Assembly (NCBI RefSeq): GCF_021730395.1
Contig: NC_069362.1
Span: forward strand, 71,131,501 to 71,195,500
DNA length: 64,000 bases
Source: Mercenaria mercenaria
Lineage: Eukaryota; Mollusca; Bivalvia; Venerida; Veneridae
Reading direction: 5' to 3'
Each line of letters begins with the position of its first letter. Within the stretch, counting starts at the first letter, position 1. Positions 1-11,800 of the stretch are shown here, piece after piece. A program made the position numbers and the translations under genes. The notes beneath the pieces are model-generated. The model was not told the DNA's origin and searched no databases. It worked only from the letters and a program-made list of their open reading frames with translations.

Positions 1-540
1 ACATGTAACACGAAAAAACATGCCAACGGTTCTCCGTAAATTACTTTTTCATTAAAATAATATACCAGAAAAAAATAATGTAAAGCATCAAAGACGTCGC
101 ATTTTTAATGATATGCTAATTAAACTAAGTCGAACACCAAATACAGCGGCAACAAAATTGCATTTTGAGCTGTACAGTTTTAAACTATCAACCTCAAATT
201 TATGCACAATATTACAAAAGCTTACTGCTTAATTCTTGAGGGAAGAAAATACTGAAATATTGAGATCATTCAGAATTATTTTAATAATTTTTTAAGGTTG
301 AAAGTCATTCATTCTTTTCTTTATTTTTATTTTTTGTTTTTATCGTGGAATCCATTCATATCAATACCAATCTGGTATAATCAATCAATGTTTCTGTACA
401 TTTTGTATATGATTACGATCTCGTATAATCATGATAGAACTCATCTTAAGCAGTTTCTAGATGGCATGAGGGTTGTTGCACATTTCATTACCTTCCATGA
501 TGGATTGTTCCCCACAATCAAAGGATGTCTAGAACCGTAG
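1..540. other. Gene-free flank, degenerate repeat
   Basis: No exon or RNA gene is recognisable. The longest open frame here (298-540) has low-complexity Phe/Ile/Tyr content and no family resemblance. The stretch around 462-505 (gatggcatgagggttgttgc and onward) matches the segment near 33160-33200 and is a fragment of the foldback repeat described there. Confidence 0.5.
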
Positions 541-1440
541 CTCAAAGATAAGGTCACACTTAGAGGTCAAACGTCAGTACTGTTTTTTTTTCTTGTCCGG
601 TTTATAACACTGACATCCTTGAAAGGATTTCAATATTGCTCGGCACAGATGTATCCAATAATAAGACGACGTGTTATGCACAACACTCAGACCTCTAGCC
701 CAAAGGCCAAGGTCACACTCAGAAGTCAAAAGAAATAGTGATTTTTTTCCTGTCCGGTACATAACTTTGTCATCCTTGGACGCCTAGCCCAAAGGTAAAG
801 GCCACACTCAGAGGTCAGAGGCAATCGTGTTTTTTTTTTCCTGTCCGGTTTATATATTTCTCTGTCATCCTTGAACGGATTTTAATATTGCTCGGCATAA
901 AATGTATCCCATATTGAGACGACATGTCATGCATAACACCCAGACCCACAGCCTAAAGATCAAGGTCACAGTAAGAGGTCAAAGTAAATAGAGTTTATTT
1001 TTCCTTCTGACATCCTTTGAGGAATTCTAATACTACATGGCACAAATGTATTCCATAATGATATGATGTGAGATGTGCAATACCCAGACCCATAGCCCAA
1101 AGGTCAAGGTCACACTCAAAGATCAAAGGTCAATAGGTTTTTTCCTGTCTGGTCCATAACTGTCATCCACAAGATAAGATAAGATAAGATAATATTTATT
1201 TAACGTCGGTTATATATAAAAGTTACAATATAAGCTCGAAGCTTGTATCCGACATGAATATATTATCCTATAACATACAAACAAACAAACTGTAAATAAA
1301 AGTATCATTAAGACATTAAAATTAAGATTAAGATTAACTTCTTCAGATTAAAATCTGAGTATCCATCAGAGAATTTTAATAATACTTCCCACAATGAGAC
1401 GATATGTCGAGTGCAAACACATAACATAGAGCCGTCCGCT
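541..1440 (+). repeat. Degenerate tandem array, ~160-bp units
   Basis: Four to five diverged units each carry 'aaggtcacactcagaggtca', then 'cctgtccggt', 'cataactttgtcatcc' and a 'gagacgacatgt' segment. The wording is close to the units of the elements at 24148-24906 and 49307-50210, so this is an old relative, but no clear element ends are visible. It is interrupted at 1171-1385 by a LINE tail. Confidence 0.6.
1171..1385 (-). mobile_element. LINE 3' tail with (TATCT)n end
   Basis: Read on the minus strand, the segment shows GTCGG (1253-1249), about 40 nt of AT-rich sequence, CCGAC (1209-1205), then TTAAATAAAT and a (TTATC)n run ending near 1171. The same stem and tail layout occurs at 31603-31700, 32655-32751 and 39304-39378, so this is the 3' end of a truncated non-LTR retrotransposon. 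It is inserted in the 541-1440 array, whose sequence resumes after about 1385. The left (5') boundary is uncertain. Confidence 0.6.
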
Positions 1441-1535
1441 GGGTAAAAAATATAATTCTAACACGATCCGATTCATTTTCCTATTAAACAAAGAAGGCAG
1501 AAAACAAAGAATTATTACACAACAAATCACAGTTC

Positions 1536-1684
1536 TGACGTCATGTTATTACGTCATGGCGTCAAACGGATTAGCGGCGCGCTGGAAAAGAAACCGATCG
1601 AAAACGGGCAAATATGTCGTTCAGATGCGTATTATTATATCACTCGGGCTGCGCCCTCGTGATATAATTCCTTCGCATCTGAAC
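1536..1684. repeat. Palindromic element with CRE-like TGACGTCA
   Basis: TGACGTCA lies at 1536-1543 with a second ACGTCATGG close by. A hairpin follows: GTTCAGATGCG (1619-1629) pairs with CGCATCTGAAC (1674-1684), and the inner arms pair ATTATATCAC with GTGATATAAT around 'gggctgcgccc'. It looks like a remnant of a foldback repeat rather than a promoter, because no gene starts nearby. Confidence 0.45.
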
Positions 1685-2778
1685 TCCAAACTATGATTTA
1701 TTCAACGACAAATCACTGGATGAGATATATTATTTCTTAATTATTCATATCAGGATGGCGTTACCTCTATGAGAAACGAACTTGGGTGACAGATCTTAGA
1801 AGACAGACGAACTAAGACAAAACTAATTACTTTTTACAAAACTATATAAAATTCAAATGAAGCAGCATTGGGATATGCACTTTTTTCAAAAGTGGTTTCT
1901 TATTTTTGCTTAATTTGATGGGATTTCCGCGTTATGGATAGCACCTAATTGTTCCTTCTCTTCAGAAGGATAAGTCACACTTGACTGAGCAACTGATCTA
2001 GAAAGCTGTTGTAATTACAGGCTGACCAATCAAACTCCGTGACCTTAGAAATAACATCTGACGTTAAAATTAGTCTTTCCTAATTGAGGCGACTCTCTGA
2101 CTGAAGGACTGAACTGAATTACATATTGCTATACCCGAGGATGGAAAAGCGGCTTTTTTTAAACATGCCAAACATCTTATTTGTCACAAAGGTTAACATA
2201 CGTCGTTAGCATTCGAATGCATGGTCTATATGTGAAAACAAACCCCATTTCGACCCTCTAAGTGTGCGCAACAAATTCACGCATCGAATGGTACACTACA
2301 CGTGTTGATTGACCGGGTCAATGTGCCTTGCCGTATTTACTCAACTGAAAGTGGTAACGGATTTATTTTGTTGTAGGATCTAACAACTTACATGTATGTA
2401 AGCGTAGATACTTTGAAAATAGCGGACTTGGCATTTTTAGGTTGTAGAAAACAACATAGCTCTTTTTCAAAATTCTAGTTTTTTTGTATTTTGGTACAGA
2501 AATAAACTCACCCTTGATATTATTTATATAGATTTACCCTAGAAGGAACTTTTGCTATGCTTTAACTTGTTTCATATTTAGCTTTTTGTTGGAGAAGCAA
2601 GCCTCGAACTCACGATCCCTGGTTTCGTATTCAGACGGTGTTTCAACTGGACCAATGTGTGCGCTCTAACAAACTGCAAATCCGACATGTTTCTGTTCCT
2701 GAGTCGTAAGCGGTCAGAACAAAACCGGAAAAGAAATGTGACCAACGGGAATTAAGCTTACAATTGAGCATGGCACCG
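1685..2778. other. Gene-free stretch upstream of SHMT promoter
   Basis: No coding exon seen. A B-box-like 'gtgagttcgaggc' is present on the minus strand near 2605-2617 without a convincing A box. The segment directly upstream of the TATA box is probably SHMT regulatory sequence, but I cannot assign specific sites beyond those listed separately. Confidence 0.4.
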
Positions 2779-2800
2779 ATTGGTCAGAAAGGATATATAA
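2779..2800 (+). promoter_or_regulatory. Probable SHMT core promoter (inverted CCAAT, TATA box)
   Basis: An inverted CCAAT (ATTGG, 2779-2783) precedes TATATAA at 2794-2800. A pyrimidine-rich initiator-like 'gtctcact' lies about 25-30 bp downstream, and a splice donor (gcgag|gtaatt) follows at 2851. This spacing is that of a TATA promoter driving a short noncoding first exon. The link to SHMT, 2.8 kb downstream, is inferred because SHMT exon 2 begins with untranslated sequence. Confidence 0.5.
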
Positions 2801-2821
2801 GCGCGATAACACTAGTTCGCG

Positions 2822-2850
2822 GTCTCACTACTTTGTTACTAGTTTGCGAG
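2822..2850 (+). other. Candidate noncoding exon 1 of SHMT
   Basis: The segment runs from an initiator-like site about 25 bp after the TATA box to a good donor, gcgag|gtaattt, at 2850/2851. SHMT exon 2 starts right after ttttag at 5618 with 16 untranslated bases, so an upstream noncoding exon is required. This is the best candidate I see, but no transcript evidence is available. Confidence 0.4.
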
Positions 2851-3281
2851 GTAATTTGACATTATTATTTGATTACTGGAACAAGAGTATAGGCTACTAT
2901 ATGCAATTTTCATAGATATTTTTGTGTGTTTTCTGCCATGCATATATAATTTCTTGACAAATAAACGCATGATATGTAGATACATGTTTAGTTATTCACG
3001 CTCCGTATTTCAAGATATTTTAGTGTATCTATTTATAAAAAAAATATATATATTAATGTTGTACTTTTATTTAGCATGTCATAACGTTAGGGGTACTTGA
3101 TGTGTTTGTGTTTAATTGTTGATGTGACATGTCATTCATTTTCTATTACAATGTGCCTAGTTTCATTCACATATTGCCGCTTTTGATGGTTACATAATTT
3201 ATTTTTGGCATAGATACACTGCTGTGGGACATGTAGCCACAGTGTTGATAACATGCTACTCCGCAGTGATTAAGCCAAGTT

Positions 3282-3998
3282 TTAGCTCGGCTTTTTGAAG
3301 CATTAAAATTTTTGGTTAAAGTTTTTGATAATTCGAATACAGTATCTCAGTAACTCAAAGCTATGACTTGAAACTTAAAAAAGTTATTTACTAATCAAAG
3401 TCTACACCAGGAGAAACAATCCCCATAATTTTGGTTTGAATTTTGACAGGGTTATGCCCCTTTTTAACTTAGAATTTATTGGGAATTTTTTTTATAAAGT
3501 CAAATATCTCTTGTTACTATCAAAGCTTTTGACTGGAACTTAAAATATTTATTTACCGTCAAACTCTACACCAGGAGAAACAATCCCCATGACTGATTTG
3601 AATTTTGAAAGTGTTATGCCCCTTTTTAACTTAGAATTTTGTGGCCCACAATGTGGGCGTTGGTTAAAATTTTTGTTTAGGTCCACCGTTTCTTAAAACT
3701 GTAAGAGCTACAGCTTTGAAACTTTGCACACTTGTTTATCATCATTAATGGACTATATAGGCCAAGAAGGCAAGAACCATATCTCTGATATGTATTTTGT
3801 CGGAATCATGGCCCGTTTTGCACTTAAAAATTTTTTAGTTTCTCGATTAAAACTTTTGTTTAGGTCCACCTTATGTATCAGTAACCTACATTTTGTCAGA
3901 ATTATGGCCCTGTTTGTATGTAGCAAATCTGAACTATAACTCTTACATATTGTCCAGCACTTGCAGAAGAGTGATGGCACCAGTAGATGGTGCTCTTG
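3282..3998 (+). mobile_element. Pearl/Helentron-like non-autonomous element
   Basis: It begins TTAGCTCGGC and ends with a 6-bp hairpin (GCACCA, loop gtaga, TGGTGC) running into CTCTTG at 3993-3998, followed by T. Inside are two to three diverged units with 'caggagaaacaatccccat' and 'ttatgcccctttttaactta'. A 3' fragment of the same family lies at 42130-42364, and an eroded end ('tagtcgagcactgctgtcc', hairpin gctgt/acagc) lies at 5410-5450. No coding capacity. Confidence 0.65.
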
Positions 3999-4009
3999 TT
4001 CAACTTTTA

Positions 4010-5388
4010 TTAGCTCACCTGAGCAATGCTCAGGTGAGTTTTTCTGATCGCTCGATTCGACGTCCGTCGTCTGTCGTCTGTCAACATTTAGCTTGTGTAT
4101 GCAATAGAGGCTGTATTTTTCAGTTAATCTTCATGAATATTGGTCAGAATGATAACCTTGATGAAATCTAGGCCGAATTCGAAAATGGGTCATCTCGGGT
4201 CAAAAACTAGGTTACTAGGTCAAATCAAAGAAAAACCTTGTGTATGCGATAGAGGCTGTATTTTTCAACTAATCTTCATGAATATTGGTCAAAATGATAA
4301 CCTTGATGAAATCTAGGCCGAGTTCGAAAATGGGTCATCTCGGGTCAAAAACTAGGTCACTAGGTCAAATCAAAGAAAAACCTTTTGTATGCGATAGAGG
4401 CTGTATTTTTCAATTGATCTTCATGAATACTGGTCTGAATGATTGCCTTCATGAAATCTAGGCCGAGTTCGAAAATGGGTCATCTCGGGTCAAAAACTAG
4501 GTCACTAGGTCAAATCAAAGAAAAACCTTGTGTGTGCGATAGAGGCGGTATTTTTCAATTGATCTTCATGAATTTTGGTCAGAATGATTAGAAATCTAGG
4601 CCGAGTTCGAAAATGGGTCATCTGGGGTCAAATACTTGGTCACGAGGTCAAATCAAGGAAAAACTTTGTGTATGCGATAGAGGCTGTATTTTTCAACTGA
4701 TCTTCATGAAAGCCAGAATGATTACCTTGATAAAATCTAGGTCGAGTTCAAAAATGGGTCATCTGGGGTAAAAAACTAGGTCACTAGGTGAAATCGAAGA
4801 AAAACATTGAGTATGCAATAGAGGATGTAGTTTTCAATTGATCTTCATGAAATTTGGTCAGTGATTGCCTTGATGAAATCTAGGTCGAGTTTGAATATGG
4901 GTTATCTGAGGTCAGAAACTAGGTCACTAGGTCAAATTAAAGAAAAATCTTGTGTATGCGATAGAGACTGTTTTTTTCAATTGATTTTTATGAAATTTGG
5001 TCAGGATGATTGCCTTAATGAAATCTAGGTCGAATTTGAATATGGGTCATCTGAGGTCAAAAACTAGGTCACTTGGTCAAATCAAAGAAAAAACTTATGT
5101 ATGTGAAAGAGGCTGTATTTTTCAATTGATCTTCATGAATTTTGGTCAGAATGATTGCCTTGATAAAATCTAGGTCGAGTTTGAACATGGGTCATCTAGG
5201 GTCAAAAACTAGGTCATATCATAATCTAAGAAAATGCTTGTTTTATCACAAGAGACCAATTTTTTGGTCCAATCTTAATGAAAATTGGTCAGAATATTTG
5301 TTTCCATGAAATCACTAGGTCAAACATGTTTTACACTGTTATGGTGTGTTTCTTAGGTGAGCGACCTAGGGCCATCTTGTCCCTCTTG
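4010..5388 (+). mobile_element. Pearl-like element with ~145-bp tandem units (copy A1)
   Basis: The 5' end TTAGCTCACC forms a hairpin (CTCACCTGAGC, loop aat, GCTCAGGTGAG). About eight to nine units of roughly 145 bp follow, each with 'gtatgcgatagaggctgta', 'cttcatgaat' and 'aaaaactaggtcactaggtc'. The 3' end is 'aggtgagcgacctagggcc' and CTCTTG at 5383-5388. Copies of the same family lie at 21696-23455 (minus) and 47257-49022 (plus). It sits within SHMT intron 1 if the proposed first exon is right. Non-coding. Confidence 0.75.
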
Positions 5389-5634
5389 TTTTTACCAGTT
5401 GACATGGCTGTATAATAGTCGAGCACTGCTGTCCTCCAACAGCTCTACTAATAATAAACAATAGACACAAGAGAGGGATCAATAGGGCCACAATGGCCTT
5501 CAAGTTTATCATGAATAGGTTTTAGCTGATGTTTGTTAATTTTAGTAATGACGGGGGTAGATGAAGTTTTTCATTTGATTTTTCTTTTCATTGATGGCAT
5601 AACTTATTCATATTTTAGATCTACTTGGTAAAGC

Positions 5635-5834
5635 ATGTCTGGAGACGGCTGGAACCTGCAAGATGACATCAGTGTGGATGATCCAGAGATGAATGCACTA
5701 ATTCAGGAAGAAAAAGATAGACAGAGGAAAGGTTTGGAATTAATAGCTTCAGAAAACTTTGCCAGCAAGTCCGTTCTACAGGCTCTTGGTTCCTGTTTGA
5801 ACAACAAATATTCTGAAGGCCAGCCAGGACAGAG
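5635..5834 (+). CDS. SHMT1: SHMT coding exon 1 (residues 1-67)
   Basis: The exon itself starts at 5619 after ttttag; 16 untranslated bases with an in-frame TAA precede ATG. It encodes the acidic N-terminus [11 protein letters not shown], then [14 protein letters not shown] and [12 protein letters not shown] with catalytic Glu61. It ends after two bases of the Arg67 codon at agag|gtaatt. Confidence 0.95.
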
Positions 5835-8800
5835 GTAATTGTCTATGAACTTGATTTTTATCATAACCAGTTCAGGTAGTTCTGCACCTTTGATAAACCA
5901 GGGTTTTTTCTTGCTGTTTTGGGAACATAGCCTATACCCCCAAAATTGGGAATTTTGACGCGTAAATGTTCCAGATTGGGAAATATTTAGTCCCATAGGA
6001 TATAGTTTACAAGGATGTGTTTAAGCACTTTCTCATACACTTGTTTCACATTGTACAACCTCTTTAACATACTGCCATTACAAAATTGTCCATAATTTGG
6101 TCAATGTTTGTGCAATTTTGATGATTTTTTTTTTCAGAATGTAGATTGGGAATTTTTGCACTCATTTTGGGAAAAAAAACATACTTTTTGGCATTGGGAA
6201 TATAGCCCAATAACGGCTATAAAAATGGCAAAAAAAAAACAACCTGTAAACCATAGGTAATGGCATAATGTCATTTATTACATACCTCAGGCCTTTTTTT
6301 CATCAATTTGGGAATGCCACCGACACCAGTGGAATTGGGAAAATGCTGTCGGAAATTATCTTAATTGGGACAATTTGCAAATTACCAAAATCTACATAAA
6401 TGTGTTTTTGTGTGAAAAATTAATGAATTGCATTTCAGTAATTGTTCAACAGTATTATAATTTACCTAAATATACATACAAATTAGCAAAACTATCTTAA
6501 AACAGCAAAAACCCTAAAAGGTATAATCATTTGGGAATTTTAAATTCAACTTTGGGAAAAAAAACATACTTTTTGGCATTGGGATTACCTCCTTTTACCG
6601 GAGGTAGATTTATAGGGAAAAAAAGCCCTGTACCTGTACTGTACTGGTTTCTATTCCCTGTCAAGTTACATCATACTTTGAACTGAATTTGACCTAGACA
6701 TGCAAAACTACCTTAATCTTGTTTAAACATTGTTTTTGGATACAAATGGTTAAGAATTGGAATTTTTTGTCATATCAGTTGCTTTTGTTTGTCTATCTTG
6801 GTTTTCTGTCTAGAAGCCGGCATATTAATCTGAAGGCCTATGAATGTAGATGTTCTTCAGTTTACTGGTCTTCACTTTTTGTATGTTCCATAAATGATAA
6901 TGAATTGGTGATAAGTGATATTATAGTACTTTTGTAATTTGGCAAAAATAATAGCATTATGACAGTACAATCTTTCCTTGGATTGATTTCAATCAATGAA
7001 TGAATTTGTGTTACAGATACTATGGTGGCAATGAAGTCATTGATAAAATAGAACTGCTGTGTAAGAAGAGAGCTCTAGAAGCCTTTGGGCTAAGCCCCGA
7101 GGAGTGGGGAGTTAATGTACAACCACATTCAGGTTCTCCAGCCAACTTTGCTGTTTACACAGCCTTGGTAGGACCTCATGGGCGCATCATGGGTCTTCAT
7201 TTACCAGAGGGTGGACATCTCAGTCATGGCTTCATGACACCAAGTAAAAAGATATCTGCAACATCGTTGTTCTTTGAATCTTTTCCATACAAACTAGATC
7301 CTGTCACCGGACAAATTGATTATGACAAACTTGCAGAAAATGCTAAGTTGTTCTTGCCTAAGATGATAGTAGCAGGTAAGGCTATTAAATTGAAATGTAA
7401 TATTTTATGCTTCATTAAAAAAAATGAGTTGTCATGGCGTCTAATCCGGTCTTTCATTTTCTATAGAAACAGTATTTTAGATGATGGAATTTACAAAGGT
7501 TTCAGGAGCACTTAATCAAACTGGGTTAGAATTTGACCAGTATTAACAATTACAGTCTGCTCAAACATATTTTTATACCAGATTTTAAAGTCTGTTTTTG
7601 TGCAAGTTTTAGTTGTAATATTTTTATTATTTGTCTTTTAATAATATTTACCGTTTTTCTGACTTAAAAATGATTATCACTTGTTTCAGGAATAAGTTGT
7701 TATTCTCGGCACCTTGACTACAAGCGTTTCCGAGAAATTGCTGATGAGAATGGAGCTTACCTCTTGGCTGATATGGCTCATGTGAGTGGTCTTGTGTCTG
7801 CTGGCGTAGCTCCTAGTCCATTCGAATTCTGTGATGTTGTAACGTCAACAACCCATAAAACCCTGCGTGGGCCCAGGTCAGGTCTAATCTTTTTCAGAAA
7901 AGGTATGATGTAGCTATAGTAGGATTCTTATTCATTGAAAATTGGTAGGCCATTCTTAAAAAAGTTTAGTGTGCTCACACTAACTCAATAATATTGCAAG
8001 AACACCAACTTTTTTACCCTCTCAGTAAAAGATTGTTGAAAGTTAACTATCCTACTGCCTTCTTTCTGTCGATTATAAATCACTTTACCTTGCAGTAATG
8101 GTCTGTCAGATCTCAACTTGAAGAACGTTAGGATTATTACATCTTTAGCTTCAACTTAAACCCTTGTAAAAATACGCTAAAATTGTGTCCGTGCGACGTT
8201 AAACCCAACAAAATAAATAAATATTGTAAAAATACATGTTGAAGCACTGCAAATGAAGTCTTTTTTTTTAGGCTGGCCTATCTACTGTATTGCAGTGTAT
8301 GACTCTTGTAGGATGATGACATTTTATTTAAGCCTATTTTGAGCTTTAAATAGCCTTTTGTAATAACTTGATCGTAGATGTCAGTATTGCCAAAATTTAG
8401 GTTAAAGTTCTGCATGTAAGCAGGTTTCTCAGACGCTGCTTTCAAATTTCACATATATCTTTTGCATCACGAGATGATCTCCCAGGATATGTTCAGAGCT
8501 CCAGATAAGCTTTTGGTGCAATTGGGTATTTACCCATCGCTTTTTGTCTGAATTGGGTATTGGAAATTTGAATTGGGTAAAAATAATATCATTACCCAGC
8601 CTTTTCAGAAGTAATTGGGTATTTGCTAAAACCAATTGGGTATTTTACCAATCTCGCACTAACAATTGAGTATTTTTTCGCTTACAGTATACATGGTATA
8701 TATCATTAAACAGGACTGACTAAGTATTTTAATGGCGCCCTTCAATGTTTAATACAAAAATGTATTTAAAATTGTAATGAATGTTTCATACTGTTGTTTT

Positions 8801-11800
8801 CTTTTTCACTTTTAATGCAGTCTGAGATCAGTTCATCCACAATATCCCGAACGATGTGGTCACCGCAATATGCATTGTCCCAAAAGATGTCATCCAGTAT
8901 TGGTGACACTACATCGTCACAAACAGATAACTGTCATTGTTGAACAGCAAAATATCCCACTAATTTGTTTGTTTGTGCTGCAACAATGTTTTTTCCTGCA
9001 ACCTCTTTACATTTTATCGGCGTAAAATTGTTTACAAAGCGTCCAAATAACACCGATCAGCCGACTGAATGGTCCTGTTATTTTTCCGATAAATTGCAAC
9101 CTGTTCTGCAGTACCGTATAACCAGTCAGTCAAATCTAGCGTTAAAGTCTCGTACCCGTTCTAGTTATAAGGAAAATGCGATACGCAAGCTATTTTTTAC
9201 GAATTGGGTATTAGGAATTTTAATTGCGTTTCAGTACGCACACTGTATGAATTCAATTGGGTTTTCTGCAATTTTAATTGCGTAAATACGCAAATACCAA
9301 CTTACCTGGAGCTCTGTATGTTACATAACTCTAGCATTTATTTTGTCAAAATTATGCCACATCAATTGAATATGAACTCTTGTTACATAAATCTTGCCAA
9401 GTAATGGCTCTTACTTTACTTGAAATTGTCAAATAGTCTGTCACACTACTTTGGTCGAGCTCTTGTTCATGTATGAAAATCACTTAAACTTTCAGATAGC
9501 TCATAATTACATTATGCATGTCTTTCATTACAAATACAGCGGCTGAAAATCTGTTCCAAACAGTTATATCACCAAACAGTTAATAAAAATTTATAGTTAT
9601 CCTTACTATGAACGTTAAATGTGCTATGCAGAAGGAATTATTTTTAACGGTTCTTGTAATCAATATTGTCCAAAATATAACATCCAAATTACATCAACCT
9701 TACAGCTTGTTTAAACCGTTTGTCAAGTTGATGATTACCATTTGTGTCTGCAGGTGTTCGTAAGGTGAACAAAGATGGGACAAAGGAAATGTATGATATA
9801 GAGAAGAAGATCAATGAGGCAGTGTTTCCCGGACTTCAGGGAGGCCCACACAATCATCAGATAGCTGCTGTTGCTGTGGCGTTGAAACAGGCAAACACAC
9901 CAGAGTTTAAAGCATACCAGAGACAGGTTATTGCTAATGCTCAAACGTTGGCTAAGGAATTCTTAGCAAAGAACTACACTCTAGTATCTGGTATGTTAAC
10001 TTCTACATACACAACCCGTAATTGTAGCATCAGATGATGTTTCTGAGCAGAAGCATTAGATTTAACTCCAGACGAGATTATTAAGATTATCTAAAATATT
10101 TTAAATTGCTGGAAAATTTTCATCAATTACATATATCCTTTTGGAAGGATATAGGTGCATATCTCTATTAAAATCCTTTAGAATGCTTGACTTCCAACTT
10201 TATTTTGTTGAAATAAAAATTTGTAAGTTTTGTGTAGATTTATTTTATATCGGTGTGCATGTTTGTTACCTGTATATGTAGTAAAATTTCGAGGTAAAGA
10301 AGTAAAAATATCAGAAGAAAATGAAAGCAAATGCATTTATATTCAGGGAAAAGGTAAAGAATATGTCCAACAATTTAAATAGATTTGATTACTCTTTAAT
10401 TAAATATGTTGATGAACCTTTTGTTCAAATACAGGTGGCACAGATAATCACTTGATCTGGGTAGATTTACGACCAATGAAAATAGATGCCCACCGTGCTG
10501 AGGCCGTACTGGAACAAGTGGGTATTGCACTTAACAAGAATACATGTCCCGGTGATAAAAGTGCACTGAGACCAGGAGGTCTAAGAATCGGAGCACCAGC
10601 CCTTACATCTAGAAACTTGAAGGAAAATGACTTTGTACAAGTTGTTGATTTTATTGACAAAGGTAGGGATATGACGACATGACAATGAGATTTTATGTTT
10701 TAAGAAATGTCCATCTTAAACTTTATGTTCTTCCTTTATTTATACACACCGATGAAGTGGGACATTATGTTGCGATTATGTCTGGCTAAGTTTTCTGTAC
10801 TTAACTGCATGCATGCTGGTATGGAGCTATTTTAAGTGAGAAGATGTGAGGTTCTACAGATTGAGTTTTGCTTTGGTCCTTTTTATCCTTACCTTTGCTA
10901 GAGATATCGAGCTGATTGTTAGTGATCAACACAAGTTTTAGTTTTACTAATTATAATATATATATACCAGTTCTTTCCAAGAAAAAGGGCATGTATCAGT
11001 ACTATATATAACAAGGATGTTACGAACCTGGTTGTTTGCAAAGTTTAAGAGTTAGGTGGTTAGTTGGACATGCCTGTATTTAAAAGGTTACTCTCAACTA
11101 TGTGGTTTTGATCTGATCTGTTGTGGTCAGTTCCATACCTCATGTTTTAATTTCGATGTAAACGAGATGTGAAACCAAAACTTGTAGTCCTGTTTGGCGC
11201 CATATAACCTATACTGTGTTGGTGTGCCGTAAAACCCAAATAAATAAATAAATGTCCTGGTCAGATCACTGTATATTTAATGGTAGAGGATGAAAAAAGC
11301 CCACAATGGCTGTTTTCATTACTAAATCACCTTTGTTCTAGTTTATTTAAAATGGTTTCAGTTCTGTTTTTAGCTCATCTGATTTTTAGAAGAAAAAAAA
11401 TGAGTTATTGTCATAACTTGATTGGCGTTGGCGTTGCCTGGTTATGTTTTATGTTTAGGTCAGCTTTTCTCCTAAACTATTTAAGCTATTGCTTTAAAAC
11501 TCGCAACACTTGTTCACCATCATTAGCTTACTCTGTACAGCAAGAAACATAACTCCATCCTGCTTTTTGCAAGAATTATGTACCCTTTTGGACTTAGAAA
11601 ATACCAGATTTCTTGGTTAAGTTTTATGTCTAGGTCAACTTTTCTCCTAAACTATCAACGCTTTTAAACTTGCAACACTTGTTCACCATCAAAAGCTGAC
11701 TCCGTACAGCAAGAAACATAACTCAATCCTGCTTTTTGCAACAATTATGGCCCCTTTTGGACTTAGAAAACCAGATTTCTTGGTGAAGTTATGTGTTTAG

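Noticed and set aside
298-540. 80-codon Phe/Tyr-rich frame
   Set aside because: Low-complexity composition and overlap with a repeat also seen near 33160; no gene features.
1536-1543. TGACGTCA as a CRE promoter element
   Set aside because: No gene starts nearby and it lies within a palindromic repeat, so it is more likely part of the repeat.
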